From Cellulomonas fengjieae (GTDB lineage: Bacteria; Actinomycetota; Actinomycetes; Actinomycetales; Cellulomonadaceae), in assembly GCF_018388465.1 (NCBI RefSeq), contig NZ_CP074404.1, positions 1,550,001-1,614,000 on the forward strand: a DNA stretch of 64,000 nucleotides. Direction: 5' to 3'. The translations under genes were made by a program, and so were the position numbers. Under the pieces are notes generated by a model. It saw only the letters and a program-made list of their open reading frames with translations. It had not been told where the DNA came from and ran no database searches. Position 1 is the first letter of the stretch; each line of letters begins with the position of its first letter. Shown here piece after piece: positions 1 through 8,066 of the stretch.

Positions 1-1
1 G

Positions 2-3000
2 CACGGGATCAAGCCGATCATCGGCGTCGAGGCCTACGTCACGCCGGGCACCAGCCGGTTCGACCAGAACCGGGTGCGTTGGGGCGAGGCCCACCAGGCG
101 TCCGACGACGTGTCGGCGCGCGGCGCGTACACGCACATGACGCTGCTGGCCAAGTCCACCGCCGGGATGCACAACCTCTTCCGGATGTCCTCGCTGGCCT
201 CGCTCGAGGGCCAGATGGGCAAGTGGCCCCGCATGGACCGCGACCTGCTGACCACCTACAGCGACGGCCTGATCGGCACCACCGGGTGCCCGTCGGGCGA
301 GGTGCAGACGCGGATCCGGCTGGGCCAGTTCGACGAGGCCGTGCGGGCCGCCGGCGAGCTCCAGGACATCTTCGGCAAGGAGAACTACTACGTCGAGCTG
401 ATGGACCACGGGCTCGAGATCGAGACCCGGGTGATCAAGGATCTGCGCCGCTTGGCCGAGGCGATCGGTGCACCCGTGGTGGCGACGAATGACCTGCACT
501 ACACCAAGCACGAGGACAGCCACGCGCACGAGGTGCTGCTGTGCGTCCAGTCGGGCTCGACCCTGGCCGACCCCGACCGGTTCAAGTTCGACACCGACCA
601 GTTCTACCTGAAGTCCGCGGAGGAGATGCGGCGCACCTGGGCAGAGATCCCCGAGGCGTGCGACAACACCGTCCTCATCGCCGAGCAGTGCGAGGTGGAG
701 TTCAACACCGACGCCAACTTCATGCCGAACTTCCCCGTCCCGGCGGGGGAGAACGAGGACTCCTGGTTCATCAAGGAGGTCGAGACCGGCCTGCAGCGGC
801 GCTACCACGGGACGATCCCGTCGGACGTGCGCACGCAGGCCGAGTACGAGACCGGCGTCATCACCCAGCTGGGGTTCTCCGGCTACTTCCTGGTCGTCGC
901 CGACTTCATCAACTGGGCCAAGGCGCAGGGCATCCGCGTCGGCCCGGGCCGCGGGTCGGCGGCCGGCTCGATGGCGTCGTACGCCATGGGCATCACCGAG
1001 CTGGACCCGCTCGAGCACGGGCTGATCTTCGAGCGGTTCCTCAACCCGGAGCGCGTCTCCTGGCCCGATGTCGACGTCGACTTCGACGAGCGCCGGCGCG
1101 GCGAGGTCATCCGGTACGTCACGGACAAGTACGGCGAGGACCGGGTGGCGCAGATCGTCACCTACGGCACCATCAAGGCCAAGCAGGCGCTCAAGGACGC
1201 CTCCCGGGTCCTCGGCTTCCCCTTCGCGATGGGGGAGAAGCTCACCAAGGCGATGCCGCCCGCGGTGATGGGCAAGGACATCACGCTCTCGGGCATCTAC
1301 GACCCCCAGGACTCCCGGTACGCCGAGGCCGACGAGTTCCGCCAGGTGGTGCAGGCCGACCCCGAGGCGCAGCGCGTCCTGGAGACGGCGAAGGGCCTGG
1401 AGAACCTCAAGCGGCAGTGGGGCGTGCACGCCGCCGGCGTCATCATGTCCAGCGAGCCGCTGGTCGACATCGTCCCGATCATGCGACGCCCGCAGGACGG
1501 CGCGATCATCACGCAGTTCGACCAGCCCGGGTCCGAGGCCCTGGGTCTGATCAAGATGGACTTCCTCGGCCTGCGCAACCTCACGATCCTCGACGACGCG
1601 CTCGAGAACATCGAGATGAACGGCAAGGCACCGATCAAGATCGAGGAGGTCCCGCTCGACGACCCGGCGACGTACGAGCTGCTCGGTCGCGGTGACACCC
1701 TGGGCGTGTTCCAGCTCGACGGCGGACCCATGCGGTCCCTGCTGCGCCAGATGCGCCCCGACAACTTCGAGGACATCTCGGCCGTCATCGCGCTGTACCG
1801 CCCGGGCCCGATGGGGATGAACTCCCACATCAACTACGCGCTGCGCAAGAACGGCCTGCAGAAGGTGGAGCCCATCCACCCCGAGCTCGAGGAGGCGCTC
1901 GAGGAGGTCGTGGGCGTCACTCACGGCCTGATCGTCTACCAGGAGCAGGTGCAGCGCGCCGCGCAGAAGCTGGCCGGGTACACGCTCGGCCAGGCCGACC
2001 TGCTGCGGCGCGCGATGGGCAAGAAGAAGAAGGAGGTCCTGGACAAGGAGTTCGTGCCGTTCCAGGCCGGCATGCGCGAGCGCGGGTACTCGGACACCTC
2101 GATCCAGGCCGTCTGGGACGTGCTGGTGCCGTTCGCCGGGTACGCCTTCAACAAGGCGCACTCCGCCGCGTACGGCGTGATCTCCTACTGGACCGCCTAC
2201 CTCAAGGCGAACTACCCGACCGAGTACATGGCCGGGCTGCTCACCAGCGTGCGCGACGACAAGGACAAGTCGGCGCTGTACCTGGGCGAGTGCCGCCACA
2301 TGGGCATCACCGTGCTGGCCCCGGACGTGAACTCCTCGTCCGCCAACTTCACGGCCGTCGGCAAGGACATCCGCTTCGGGCTCACCGCCATTCGCAACGT
2401 GGGCGCCAACGTGGTGGACGCGATCGTGCGGTCGCGCGAGGAGAAGGGCGCGTTCACGTCCTTCACCGACTTCCTGGACAAGGTTCCCGCCGTCGTCTGC
2501 AACAAGCGGACCATCGAGTCGCTCATCAAGGCGGGCGCGTTCGACTCGCTCGGTCATGCCCGTCGGGCGCTCCTGCTGGTGCACGAGCAGGCGGTCGACT
2601 CGGTCATCGGCGTCAAGCGCAAGGAGGCCGAGGGGCAGTTCGACCTCTTCGCGGACATGCTCGGCGGCGACGACGCCGGCCAGGGGTTCGCGGTCGTCGT
2701 GCCCGACCTGCCGGACTGGGACAAGAAGCAGCGGCTCGCGTTCGAGCGGGAGATGCTCGGCCTGTATGTGTCGGACCACCCGCTGTCCGGGCTCGAGCAC
2801 GTGCTCGCCGCGGCGGCGGACGTGTCGATCGCGACGCTGCTCGGTGACGAGCAGCGGCCCGACGGGTCCACCGTCGTCGTCGCCGGACTCATCACGTCGC
2901 TGCAGCGCAAGATGTCCAAGCAGGGCAACCCCTGGGCCGCGGTCACCATCGAGGACATGGAGGCCTCGGTCGAGATCATGTTCTTCGGGGAGACCTACCT

Positions 3001-3355
3001 CGCGTACTCCACGGCGCTGGCCGAGGACGCGGTCGTCGTGATCCGGGGTCGCGTGCGGCGCCGCGACGAGACCATGCAGCTGCAGGCGATGGAGGTGTCC
3101 CTGCCGGACGTCTCGCAGGCCGCGGACGCGCCGGTGGTGGTGTCGATGGCGGTCTCCCGGTGCACCCCGCCGGTGGTGGAGCGGCTCCGCGAGGTGCTGT
3201 CCACGCACCCGGGCGTGACCGAGGTGCACCTGCGCCTCACGAGCCCGGGCCGCGCCACGGTCATGCGCCTCGACCACGGGCTGCGCGTCGAGCGCTCGCC
3301 GTCGCTGTTCGGGGACCTGAAGGCGCTGCTCGGCCCGAGCTGTCTGGCGTCCTGA
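2..3355 (+). CDS. dnaE: DNA polymerase III subunit alpha, 5' end missing
   Basis: Replicative DNA polymerase, C family, the catalytic subunit of the chromosomal replicase. The reading frame is open from base 2, so the start lies outside the window; roughly the first 60-70 residues are missing. The remaining ~1117 residues contain the end of the PHP domain, then the palm with the acidic motif PDVDVDFDERRR (near base 1064), the segment WGVHAAGVIMS and the conserved YAFNKAHSAAYG (near 2143). A helix-hairpin-helix and an OB-fold region follow (about 2450-3100). It is of DnaE1 type, without the proofreading exonuclease found in PolC. It ends in TGA at 3353-3355. The gene after it is unrelated in function, so dnaE is probably the last gene of its transcript. 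The identification is very secure. Confidence 0.97.
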   Translation, partial: HGIKPIIGVEAYVTPGTSRFDQNRVRWGEAHQASDDVSARGAYTHMTLLAKSTAGMHNLFRMSSLASLEGQMGKWPRMDRDLLTTYSDGLIGTTGCPSGEVQTRIRLGQFDEAVRAAGELQDIFGKENYYVELMDHGLEIETRVIKDLRRLAEAIGAPVVATNDLHYTKHEDSHAHEVLLCVQSGSTLADPDRFKFDTDQFYLKSAEEMRRTWAEIPEACDNTVLIAEQCEVEFNTDANFMPNFPVPAGENEDSWFIKEVETGLQRRYHGTIPSDVRTQAEYETGVITQLGFSGYFLVVADFINWAKAQGIRVGPGRGSAAGSMASYAMGITELDPLEHGLIFERFLNPERVSWPDVDVDFDERRRGEVIRYVTDKYGEDRVAQIVTYGTIKAKQALKDASRVLGFPFAMGEKLTKAMPPAVMGKDITLSGIYDPQDSRYAEADEFRQVVQADPEAQRVLETAKGLENLKRQWGVHAAGVIMSSEPLVDIVPIMRRPQDGAIITQFDQPGSEALGLIKMDFLGLRNLTILDDALENIEMNGKAPIKIEEVPLDDPATYELLGRGDTLGVFQLDGGPMRSLLRQMRPDNFEDISAVIALYRPGPMGMNSHINYALRKNGLQKVEPIHPELEEALEEVVGVTHGLIVYQEQVQRAAQKLAGYTLGQADLLRRAMGKKKKEVLDKEFVPFQAGMRERGYSDTSIQAVWDVLVPFAGYAFNKAHSAAYGVISYWTAYLKANYPTEYMAGLLTSVRDDKDKSALYLGECRHMGITVLAPDVNSSSANFTAVGKDIRFGLTAIRNVGANVVDAIVRSREEKGAFTSFTDFLDKVPAVVCNKRTIESLIKAGAFDSLGHARRALLLVHEQAVDSVIGVKRKEAEGQFDLFADMLGGDDAGQGFAVVVPDLPDWDKKQRLAFEREMLGLYVSDHPLSGLEHVLAAAADVSIATLLGDEQRPDGSTVVVAGLITSLQRKMSKQGNPWAAVTIEDMEASVEIMFFGETYLAYSTALAEDAVVVIRGRVRRRDETMQLQAMEVSLPDVSQAADAPVVVSMAVSRCTPPVVERLREVLSTHPGVTEVHLRLTSPGRATVMRLDHGLRVERSPSLFGDLKALLGPSCLAS

Positions 3356-3363
3356 CCGGCAGG

Positions 3364-3406
3364 TGGCGCTGGCCGTCGCCAGCCGATCGGTTGTGATCCA
3401 GCGCCA
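3364..3406 (+). terminator. Inverted repeat after dnaE, possible terminator
   Basis: Nine-base arms TGGCGCTGG (3364-3372) and CCAGCGCCA (3398-3406) surround a 25-base loop just after the dnaE stop codon. No T-run follows, so it would be a weak GC-type terminator at best. Confidence 0.35.
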
Positions 3407-3445
3407 GTCGCCGCGCTGCACGATTCGCGGTCGCATAGCCCTTGC

Positions 3446-3455
3446 GTTATATAAC
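3446..3455 (+). promoter_or_regulatory. AT-rich palindrome, candidate ArsR operator over the -10 region
   Basis: GTTATATAAC is a perfect 10-base palindrome in an otherwise GC-rich gap, 22 bases before the proposed start of the arsR-type gene. It includes a TATA-like core that could serve as a -10 box. ArsR repressors of this class usually bind short AT-rich palindromes overlapping their own promoter, so this is the obvious operator candidate. The position and symmetry are seen; the function is inferred. Confidence 0.5.
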
Positions 3456-3477
3456 CCGAACTGAAACCATCGGCGAT

Positions 3478-3819
3478 GTGCAGGTGATGGATGCGTTGGG
3501 GGACCCGGTCCGGCGGCGGCTCGTCGAGCTGCTCGCCGACGGTGAGCGCAGCGCAGGCCAGCTGGCGACCGCGGTCGGTGCGGAGTTCGGCATCAGCCAG
3601 CCCGCCGCCTCGCGACACCTGAGGGTGCTGCGGGAGGCGGGGGTCGTCGAGTCGGTGCCGCGCGGCCCGGTCCGGCTGTACTCGGTCCGGCCGGAGGCCC
3701 TCGACGAGGTCGAGGACTGGGCTCGCCGCACCCGTCGGTTCTGGGACGGGCACCTGGACGCGCTGGAGACGGAGATCGCCCGAGGGGCGCGCGAGCGGAG
3801 GAGACACGATGGCGACTGA
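3478..3819 (+). CDS. ArsR/SmtB-type winged-helix transcriptional regulator
   Basis: A 113-residue DNA-binding protein of the ArsR family. It begins MDALGDPVRRRLVELL a few residues in and contains the recognition helix region SQPAASRHLRVLREAGVV, followed by the wing. No cysteine metal-binding motif is present, which fits the autorepressor subgroup paired with SRPBCC proteins rather than a metal sensor. I chose GTG 3478 over an upstream TTG at 3442 because the TTG would place coding sequence over the palindrome at 3446-3455; ATG 3487 is also possible. The 3' end overlaps the next gene by 11 bases, so the two are coupled. The likely role is local repression of this three-gene unit. The inducer is unknown. 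Confidence 0.85.
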   Translation: MQVMDALGDPVRRRLVELLADGERSAGQLATAVGAEFGISQPAASRHLRVLREAGVVESVPRGPVRLYSVRPEALDEVEDWARRTRRFWDGHLDALETEIARGARERRRHDGD

Positions 3820-4309
3820 CCTGTGGGGCGTGCTCACGCCGACCGGGACCCGTGTCACGGTCCGGTTCGAACGGCGGTTCGCGACCGCGCCCGAGGACCT
3901 GTGGTCGTGCATCACGGACCCGGACCGGCTTCGGCGCTGGCTCGGACCGGTCTACGGCGACCTGCGGGTCGGCGGCCGGTACGAGCTCCGCATGGGTGAC
4001 GACGTCGCGGGGTCCCCGCAGAACGCGGCCGGCGAGGTCGTGGAGTGCAACCCGCCCGCGCGGCTGCTGCTGACCTGGCTGTTCCCGGGCGAGCCGGAGT
4101 CGCGGGTGAGCGTCGAGATCCGCGCCGAGGGCGGCGGTGCACTCCTCGTGCTGGAGCACCTCGGTCTGGAGGAGGCCGCCGCGCGTGGCTACGGCAGTGG
4201 CTGGCACGCCTCGCTCGACCAGCTGGACGACCACGTCGCCGGGCGGACCGTCCGGCCCTGGGAGGACCTCTATCGGGCGGCGCTGCCGCGGTACCGGCAG
4301 GAGGCGTGA
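3809..4309 (+). CDS. SRPBCC (AHSA1-like) domain protein
   Basis: A 166-residue single-domain protein of the START/Bet v1 (SRPBCC) superfamily, activator-of-Hsp90-like branch. Typical features are the N-terminal strand RFERRFATAPEDLWSCITD, then RLRRWLGP, a central GGRYELRMG turn, LLLTWLFPG and the C-terminal helix starting GSGWHASLDQLDDH. Such domains form a hydrophobic cavity that binds a small molecule. The ligand cannot be read from sequence. A strong Shine-Dalgarno sequence (GGAGGAGA, 3797-3804) precedes ATG 3809. The start overlaps the arsR-type gene and the stop shares one base with the following SRPBCC gene, so all three form one translationally coupled operon. Confidence 0.85.
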   Translation: MATDLWGVLTPTGTRVTVRFERRFATAPEDLWSCITDPDRLRRWLGPVYGDLRVGGRYELRMGDDVAGSPQNAAGEVVECNPPARLLLTWLFPGEPESRVSVEIRAEGGGALLVLEHLGLEEAAARGYGSGWHASLDQLDDHVAGRTVRPWEDLYRAALPRYRQEA

Positions 4310-5334
4310 TGGGCGAGCTGGGTGAGGTGCTGGTCCGGGGAGCGCGCCGCGAGGTGGCATTCACGCGCGTCCTGGGCGCACCGCCGGCCGACGTGTGGGC
4401 GGCGCTGACGGTGCCCGAGCGCGTGGCCCGGTGGATCGGGGACCTCGAGACGTCGGGCGACGAATACGTGCTGACCTTCCCCGACCCGGGCAGCCCCCGG
4501 ACGCACGGCCGCGTCCTGGTGTGCGAGCCGACCAGCCGGCTGGTGGTCACCTGGACGCACGAGACGGAGGCGCCCGGCGAGGTGGAGATCGTCCTGGTGG
4601 CGCACGGCCACGGGACCGAGCTGCACCTGGTGCACCGTGACCTGCAGGCGGTCGGGGCGGCGGAGTACGGGGCCGGCTGGCACGAGCTCCTCGACGTGCT
4701 GGCGGATGCGGTCGGGTTTCCGGTCGAGACCCCGCAACCGTTCGCCGATGTCCTCCCGCGGTACCGCCGGCTGGAGGCGGCCGGGGTCGCGGGTGAGGTG
4801 ACGACCGGGCCCGACGGTGCGACGGTCGTGGTCTCGCGGCTGCTCGACGCGGCGCAGGACGAGGTCTGGTCCGCCTTCACCCGGCGTGAGCGCGTGGCGC
4901 GCTGGCTGTGGCCCGTGACGCAGTGGCCGGGGGCGGACGACGAGCCCTGGGAGCCCGCGCCAGGGGAGCGGATCGTGTTCGCCGACCCGAACGTCCCCGG
5001 CGGCGTGCGGTTCGAGGTCCTGGAGGTCCAGCCCCAGCGCAGGCTCGCCGTGCGGTGGGGCCCTGCAGACGGCCAGGACGGGACCGACGTGATCTTCACG
5101 TTCCAGCAGGAGGGTGACGAGACGCTGCTGGTCGTGCACCAGGGGCCCTCGCCGGAGGTCGAGGGTGCCGGACGGCGGCGGGGCGGGGCCGACTTCGCCG
5201 CCGGGTGGCACGCGCTCGTGGACGCGCTCACGGTGCTGCTCAGCGGGGAGAAGATGCCCCCTGGCGAGGACCTCTGGGAGGCCGCCTACGCCGTCTACTC
5301 GGCGCCGGGTCAGCCGACCGTGGCCTCCTTGTAG
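4309..5334 (+). CDS. Tandem SRPBCC (AHSA1-like) two-domain protein
   Basis: A 341-residue protein made of two consecutive SRPBCC domains, roughly residues 10-155 and 165-330. Each half has the hallmark order: a strand with A-x-x-x-V-W, then RERVARW or PERVARW, a beta-rich core, and a terminal AGWH helix (AGWHELLDVL in the first half, AGWHALVDAL in the second). The start codon ATG 4309 overlaps the TGA of the preceding SRPBCC gene by one base. With its neighbour the operon encodes three related domains, most simply explained by tandem duplication and fusion. Its 3' end overlaps the convergent S4 gene by 25 bases. No catalytic motif is visible; ligand binding or transport is the likely role. 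Confidence 0.82.
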   Translation: MGELGEVLVRGARREVAFTRVLGAPPADVWAALTVPERVARWIGDLETSGDEYVLTFPDPGSPRTHGRVLVCEPTSRLVVTWTHETEAPGEVEIVLVAHGHGTELHLVHRDLQAVGAAEYGAGWHELLDVLADAVGFPVETPQPFADVLPRYRRLEAAGVAGEVTTGPDGATVVVSRLLDAAQDEVWSAFTRRERVARWLWPVTQWPGADDEPWEPAPGERIVFADPNVPGGVRFEVLEVQPQRRLAVRWGPADGQDGTDVIFTFQQEGDETLLVVHQGPSPEVEGAGRRRGGADFAAGWHALVDALTVLLSGEKMPPGEDLWEAAYAVYSAPGQPTVASL

Positions 5335-5528
5335 CCCGTCGGCAGGTCGACCTCCACCACGTCGCCGCGGACCAGCTGGCGGCCACGGCGGGTCTCGTCC
5401 TCGCCGTTGACGGTCACGGCGCCGTCCTCGAGCAGGGAGCGGGCGTGCGCGCCGGACTCGGCCAGGTCGGCGAGCTTGAGGAACTGGCCGAGCCGGATCG
5501 AGTCGTCGGAGATGGGCACCAGGGTCAT
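5310..5528 (-). CDS. Small S4-domain RNA-binding protein
   Basis: A 72-residue protein consisting of little more than an S4 domain: [20 protein letters not shown], then [19 protein letters not shown] and GDVVEV. This is the YbcJ/YlmH-like stand-alone class that binds structured RNA, usually ribosome-associated. I start it at ATG 5528; a longer open frame upstream is GC-driven and lacks family similarity. Its 3' end runs 25 bases into the convergent SRPBCC gene and it diverges from hisD with 109 bases between the starts. Confidence 0.85.
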   Translation of the reverse strand: MTLVPISDDSIRLGQFLKLADLAESGAHARSLLEDGAVTVNGEDETRRGRQLVRGDVVEVDLPTGYKEATVG

Positions 5529-5624
5529 GGGGCCAGTCTGCCTGTTCGGGGAACGTGGGCGCGCACCGGCGCACCCCGGTGCTCGGCCGGTGGGCGTGGT
5601 CGGGCCGTGCCCCGGTCCGCGTCT

Positions 5625-5638
5625 TATGCTCGGGAACG
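5625..5638 (+). promoter_or_regulatory. Leaderless promoter of hisD
   Basis: TATGCT (5625-5630) fits an actinobacterial -10 box; seven bases later comes GTG 5638, with no Shine-Dalgarno sequence between. Transcription would begin at or next to the start codon. Confidence 0.6.
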
Positions 5639-6960
5639 TGATCACCCGGATCGACCTGCGAGGTCGCACCCTGTCGCGTCGCGAGCTCCTGGGCGCACTG
5701 CCTCGTGCCGAGGTCGACGTCGAGCACGCCGCCGAGGTCGTCGCGCCGATCATCGCGGCTGTCCGCGCCGGCGGTGCCGCGGAGCTGCGCGACCTCGCCG
5801 AGCGGTTCGACGGCGTGCGTCCGGTGCACCTGCGCGTGCCCTCGGACGCGCTCGCCGACGCCATCCAGGCCCTGGACCCGCAGGTCCGCTCGGCGCTCGA
5901 GGAGACCATCCGACGCGTCCGGCAGGTGCACGGGGCGCAGCGGCCCGCCGACTTCACGGTGGAGCTCGCGCCTGGTGCCCAGGTCCGGCAGCGCTGGATC
6001 CCCGTCCGCCGCGTCGGCCTCTACGTCCCCGGCGGTCTCGCGGCCTACGCGTCGTCTGTCGTGATGAACGTCGTCGCCGCGCAGGCCGCGGGCGTTCCCT
6101 CGCTGGCGGTGGCCTCGCCCCCGCAGAAGGACCGTGCCGGCCTGCCCGACCCGGTCGTCCTGGCCACCTGCGCACTGCTGGGCATCGACGAGGTGTACGC
6201 GGTGGGGGGTGCCCAGGCGGTCGCGATGTTCGCCTACGGTGCCGCCGGCTCGGACGAGGTGGACGGCGAGACGCTGTGCGAACCGGTCGACGTCGTCACC
6301 GGACCCGGCAACGTCTACGTCGCGGCCGCCAAGCGGCTCGTGCGGGGGATCGTCGGCATCGACGCGGAGGCGGGCCCGACCGAGATCGCGATCCTCGCCG
6401 ACGGCACGGCCGACGCGACGCACGTGGCTGCCGACCTGGTCTCGCAGGCCGAGCACGACCCGCTCGCGGCGGCCGTCCTGGTCACTCCGTCGGTCGAGCT
6501 GGCGGGTGCCGTCGAGGCGAAGCTGACCGACCGGGTGGACGCCACCATGCACCGCGCCCGCGTGATGACCGCGCTGGGGGGCCAGCAGTCCGCCATCGTG
6601 ATCGTGGACGACCTGGAGCAGGGACTCGACGTCGTGAACGCCTACGGCGCCGAGCACCTCGAGATCCAGACCGTCGGTGCCGCCGCGCTCGCCGAGCGCG
6701 TGACCAGCGCGGGGGCGATCTTCGTCGGTGCCTGGTCGCCCGTGTCGCTCGGCGACTACATGGCCGGGTCCAACCACGTGCTGCCCACCGCGGGGTGCGC
6801 ACACTTCGCCAGCGGTCTCGGGGTGCACTCCTTCCTGCGGGCGGTGCAGGTGATCGAGTACGACTCCGACGCCCTGGCCGAGGTCGCCGACAAGATCGTC
6901 GCGCTCGCGGACGCGGAGGGACTTCCCGCGCACGGCGAGGCGGTGCGGTCCAGATTCTGA
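5638..6960 (+). CDS. hisD: Histidinol dehydrogenase
   Basis: Catalyses the last two steps of histidine synthesis, histidinol to histidine with two NAD+, as a cytosolic zinc enzyme. The 440 residues include the nucleotide-binding region with [14 protein letters not shown], the motif [22 protein letters not shown] with the catalytic Glu-His area, GAEHLEI and the C-terminal signature [13 protein letters not shown]. Length matches the family. GTG 5638 is preferred over ATG 5626 because the latter lies inside the -10 box. It is the first gene of the his operon. In most actinobacteria hisC follows directly, but here three ole genes lie in between. Confidence 0.96.
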   Translation: MITRIDLRGRTLSRRELLGALPRAEVDVEHAAEVVAPIIAAVRAGGAAELRDLAERFDGVRPVHLRVPSDALADAIQALDPQVRSALEETIRRVRQVHGAQRPADFTVELAPGAQVRQRWIPVRRVGLYVPGGLAAYASSVVMNVVAAQAAGVPSLAVASPPQKDRAGLPDPVVLATCALLGIDEVYAVGGAQAVAMFAYGAAGSDEVDGETLCEPVDVVTGPGNVYVAAAKRLVRGIVGIDAEAGPTEIAILADGTADATHVAADLVSQAEHDPLAAAVLVTPSVELAGAVEAKLTDRVDATMHRARVMTALGGQQSAIVIVDDLEQGLDVVNAYGAEHLEIQTVGAAALAERVTSAGAIFVGAWSPVSLGDYMAGSNHVLPTAGCAHFASGLGVHSFLRAVQVIEYDSDALAEVADKIVALADAEGLPAHGEAVRSRF

Positions 6961-7043
6961 GAGACGCACGTCGCGGTCCAGAACGACCGTGACCCGCCCC
7001 CCCGCCCGCGCCCGCGGTCGTCGACCCGTCGAGAGGACAGCCT

Positions 7044-8066
7044 GTGACAGGCAACGCGACGTTCCGCCACCGTGACGTCGCGCTGCTGGGTGTCGTCGGC
7101 ATCGAAGCGCCCGTCGTCGTCGCGTCCACGGTCTTCGACGAGCGCCTCGCACCGACCCTGGACCGGCTGCGGCTGCCACGCGGCCTGCTGGCCCGGGTCG
7201 CGGGCGTCCACGAGCGCCGCTGGTGGGACGAGGAGATGACCTTCGACGACGCCGCGACGGCCGCAGGCGCCAAGGCCCTCGCCGAGTCCGGCATCGACGC
7301 CGGTGACGTCGGCCTGCTGATCAACACGTCGGTCACCAGGACCTTCCTCGAGCCGTCGGTCGCCTCCCGGATCCACTCGGGGCTGGCCCTGCCATCGAGC
7401 GCGCTCAGCTTCGACCTCACCAACGCGTGCCTCGGTTTCGTCAACGGCATGACGCTCGCCGCGCAGCTGATCGACTCGGGGCAGATCCGGTACGCCGTCA
7501 TCGTCGACGGTGAGGACCCCCGGCCGACCCAGGAGGCCACCCTCGAGCGGCTCACCGCACCGACGACCACCCGCGAGCAGTTCCTCGAGGAGTTCGCCAC
7601 CCTGACCCTGGGCGCGGGCGCGGCAGCCGCGGTGCTCGGGCCGGCGCACCTGCACCCCGGTGCCCACCGGCTGGTCGGCGGGGTCGCCCGCTCGGCCACG
7701 CAGCACCACGACCTGTGCGTCGGCGGTGTCGACGGGATGAGGACCGACCCGTCCGGGCTGCTGGCCGGTGGCCTGGAGCTCGTGGTCGACGCGTGGAACG
7801 AGGCGCAGCGGGACTGGGACTGGGTGGGGGTCGACCGGATCGTCACCCACCAGGTCTCGTCGGTGCACACCCGCTCGATCGTCGAGGCGCTGGACCTGGA
7901 CCCCGACAAGGTGCCCATGACGTTCCCGCGCTGGGGGAACGTCGGCCCCGCGGCGCTCCCGCTGACCCTGGCCGACCAGGCCGACTCGCTGCGCTCAGGC
8001 GACCGCGTGCTGTGCATGGGCGTGGGGTCCGGGCTGCACACCGCGATGGCCGAGATCATCTGGTGA
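7044..8066 (+). CDS. oleA: OleA-type thiolase: Claisen condensation of two fatty acyl-CoAs
   Basis: A 340-residue KAS III-like thiolase-fold enzyme. OleA joins two long-chain acyl-CoAs head to head to a beta-keto acid, the first step of long-chain olefin formation. The catalytic Cys129 sits in DLTNACLGFVNG, His269 in VTHQVSS, Asn299 in WGNVGPAALP, and the OleA-specific Glu lies in TRTFLEPSVA. These replace the standard FabH signature and, with the oleB/C/D neighbours, make OleA the best call over FabH. A Shine-Dalgarno sequence (GAGAGGA, 7031-7037) precedes GTG 7044. The stop overlaps the oleBC start by four bases. Confidence 0.92.
   Translation: MTGNATFRHRDVALLGVVGIEAPVVVASTVFDERLAPTLDRLRLPRGLLARVAGVHERRWWDEEMTFDDAATAAGAKALAESGIDAGDVGLLINTSVTRTFLEPSVASRIHSGLALPSSALSFDLTNACLGFVNGMTLAAQLIDSGQIRYAVIVDGEDPRPTQEATLERLTAPTTTREQFLEEFATLTLGAGAAAAVLGPAHLHPGAHRLVGGVARSATQHHDLCVGGVDGMRTDPSGLLAGGLELVVDAWNEAQRDWDWVGVDRIVTHQVSSVHTRSIVEALDLDPDKVPMTFPRWGNVGPAALPLTLADQADSLRSGDRVLCMGVGSGLHTAMAEIIW

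Noticed and set aside
3442..3477. TTG 3442 as start of the ArsR-type regulator
   Set aside because: It would place the palindromic candidate operator and the -10-like sequence inside the coding region and adds residues not typical of the family.
5529..5957. N-terminal extension of the S4-domain protein to 215 residues
   Set aside because: The extra part overlaps hisD in antisense, has no family similarity, and a proper start exists at ATG 5528.
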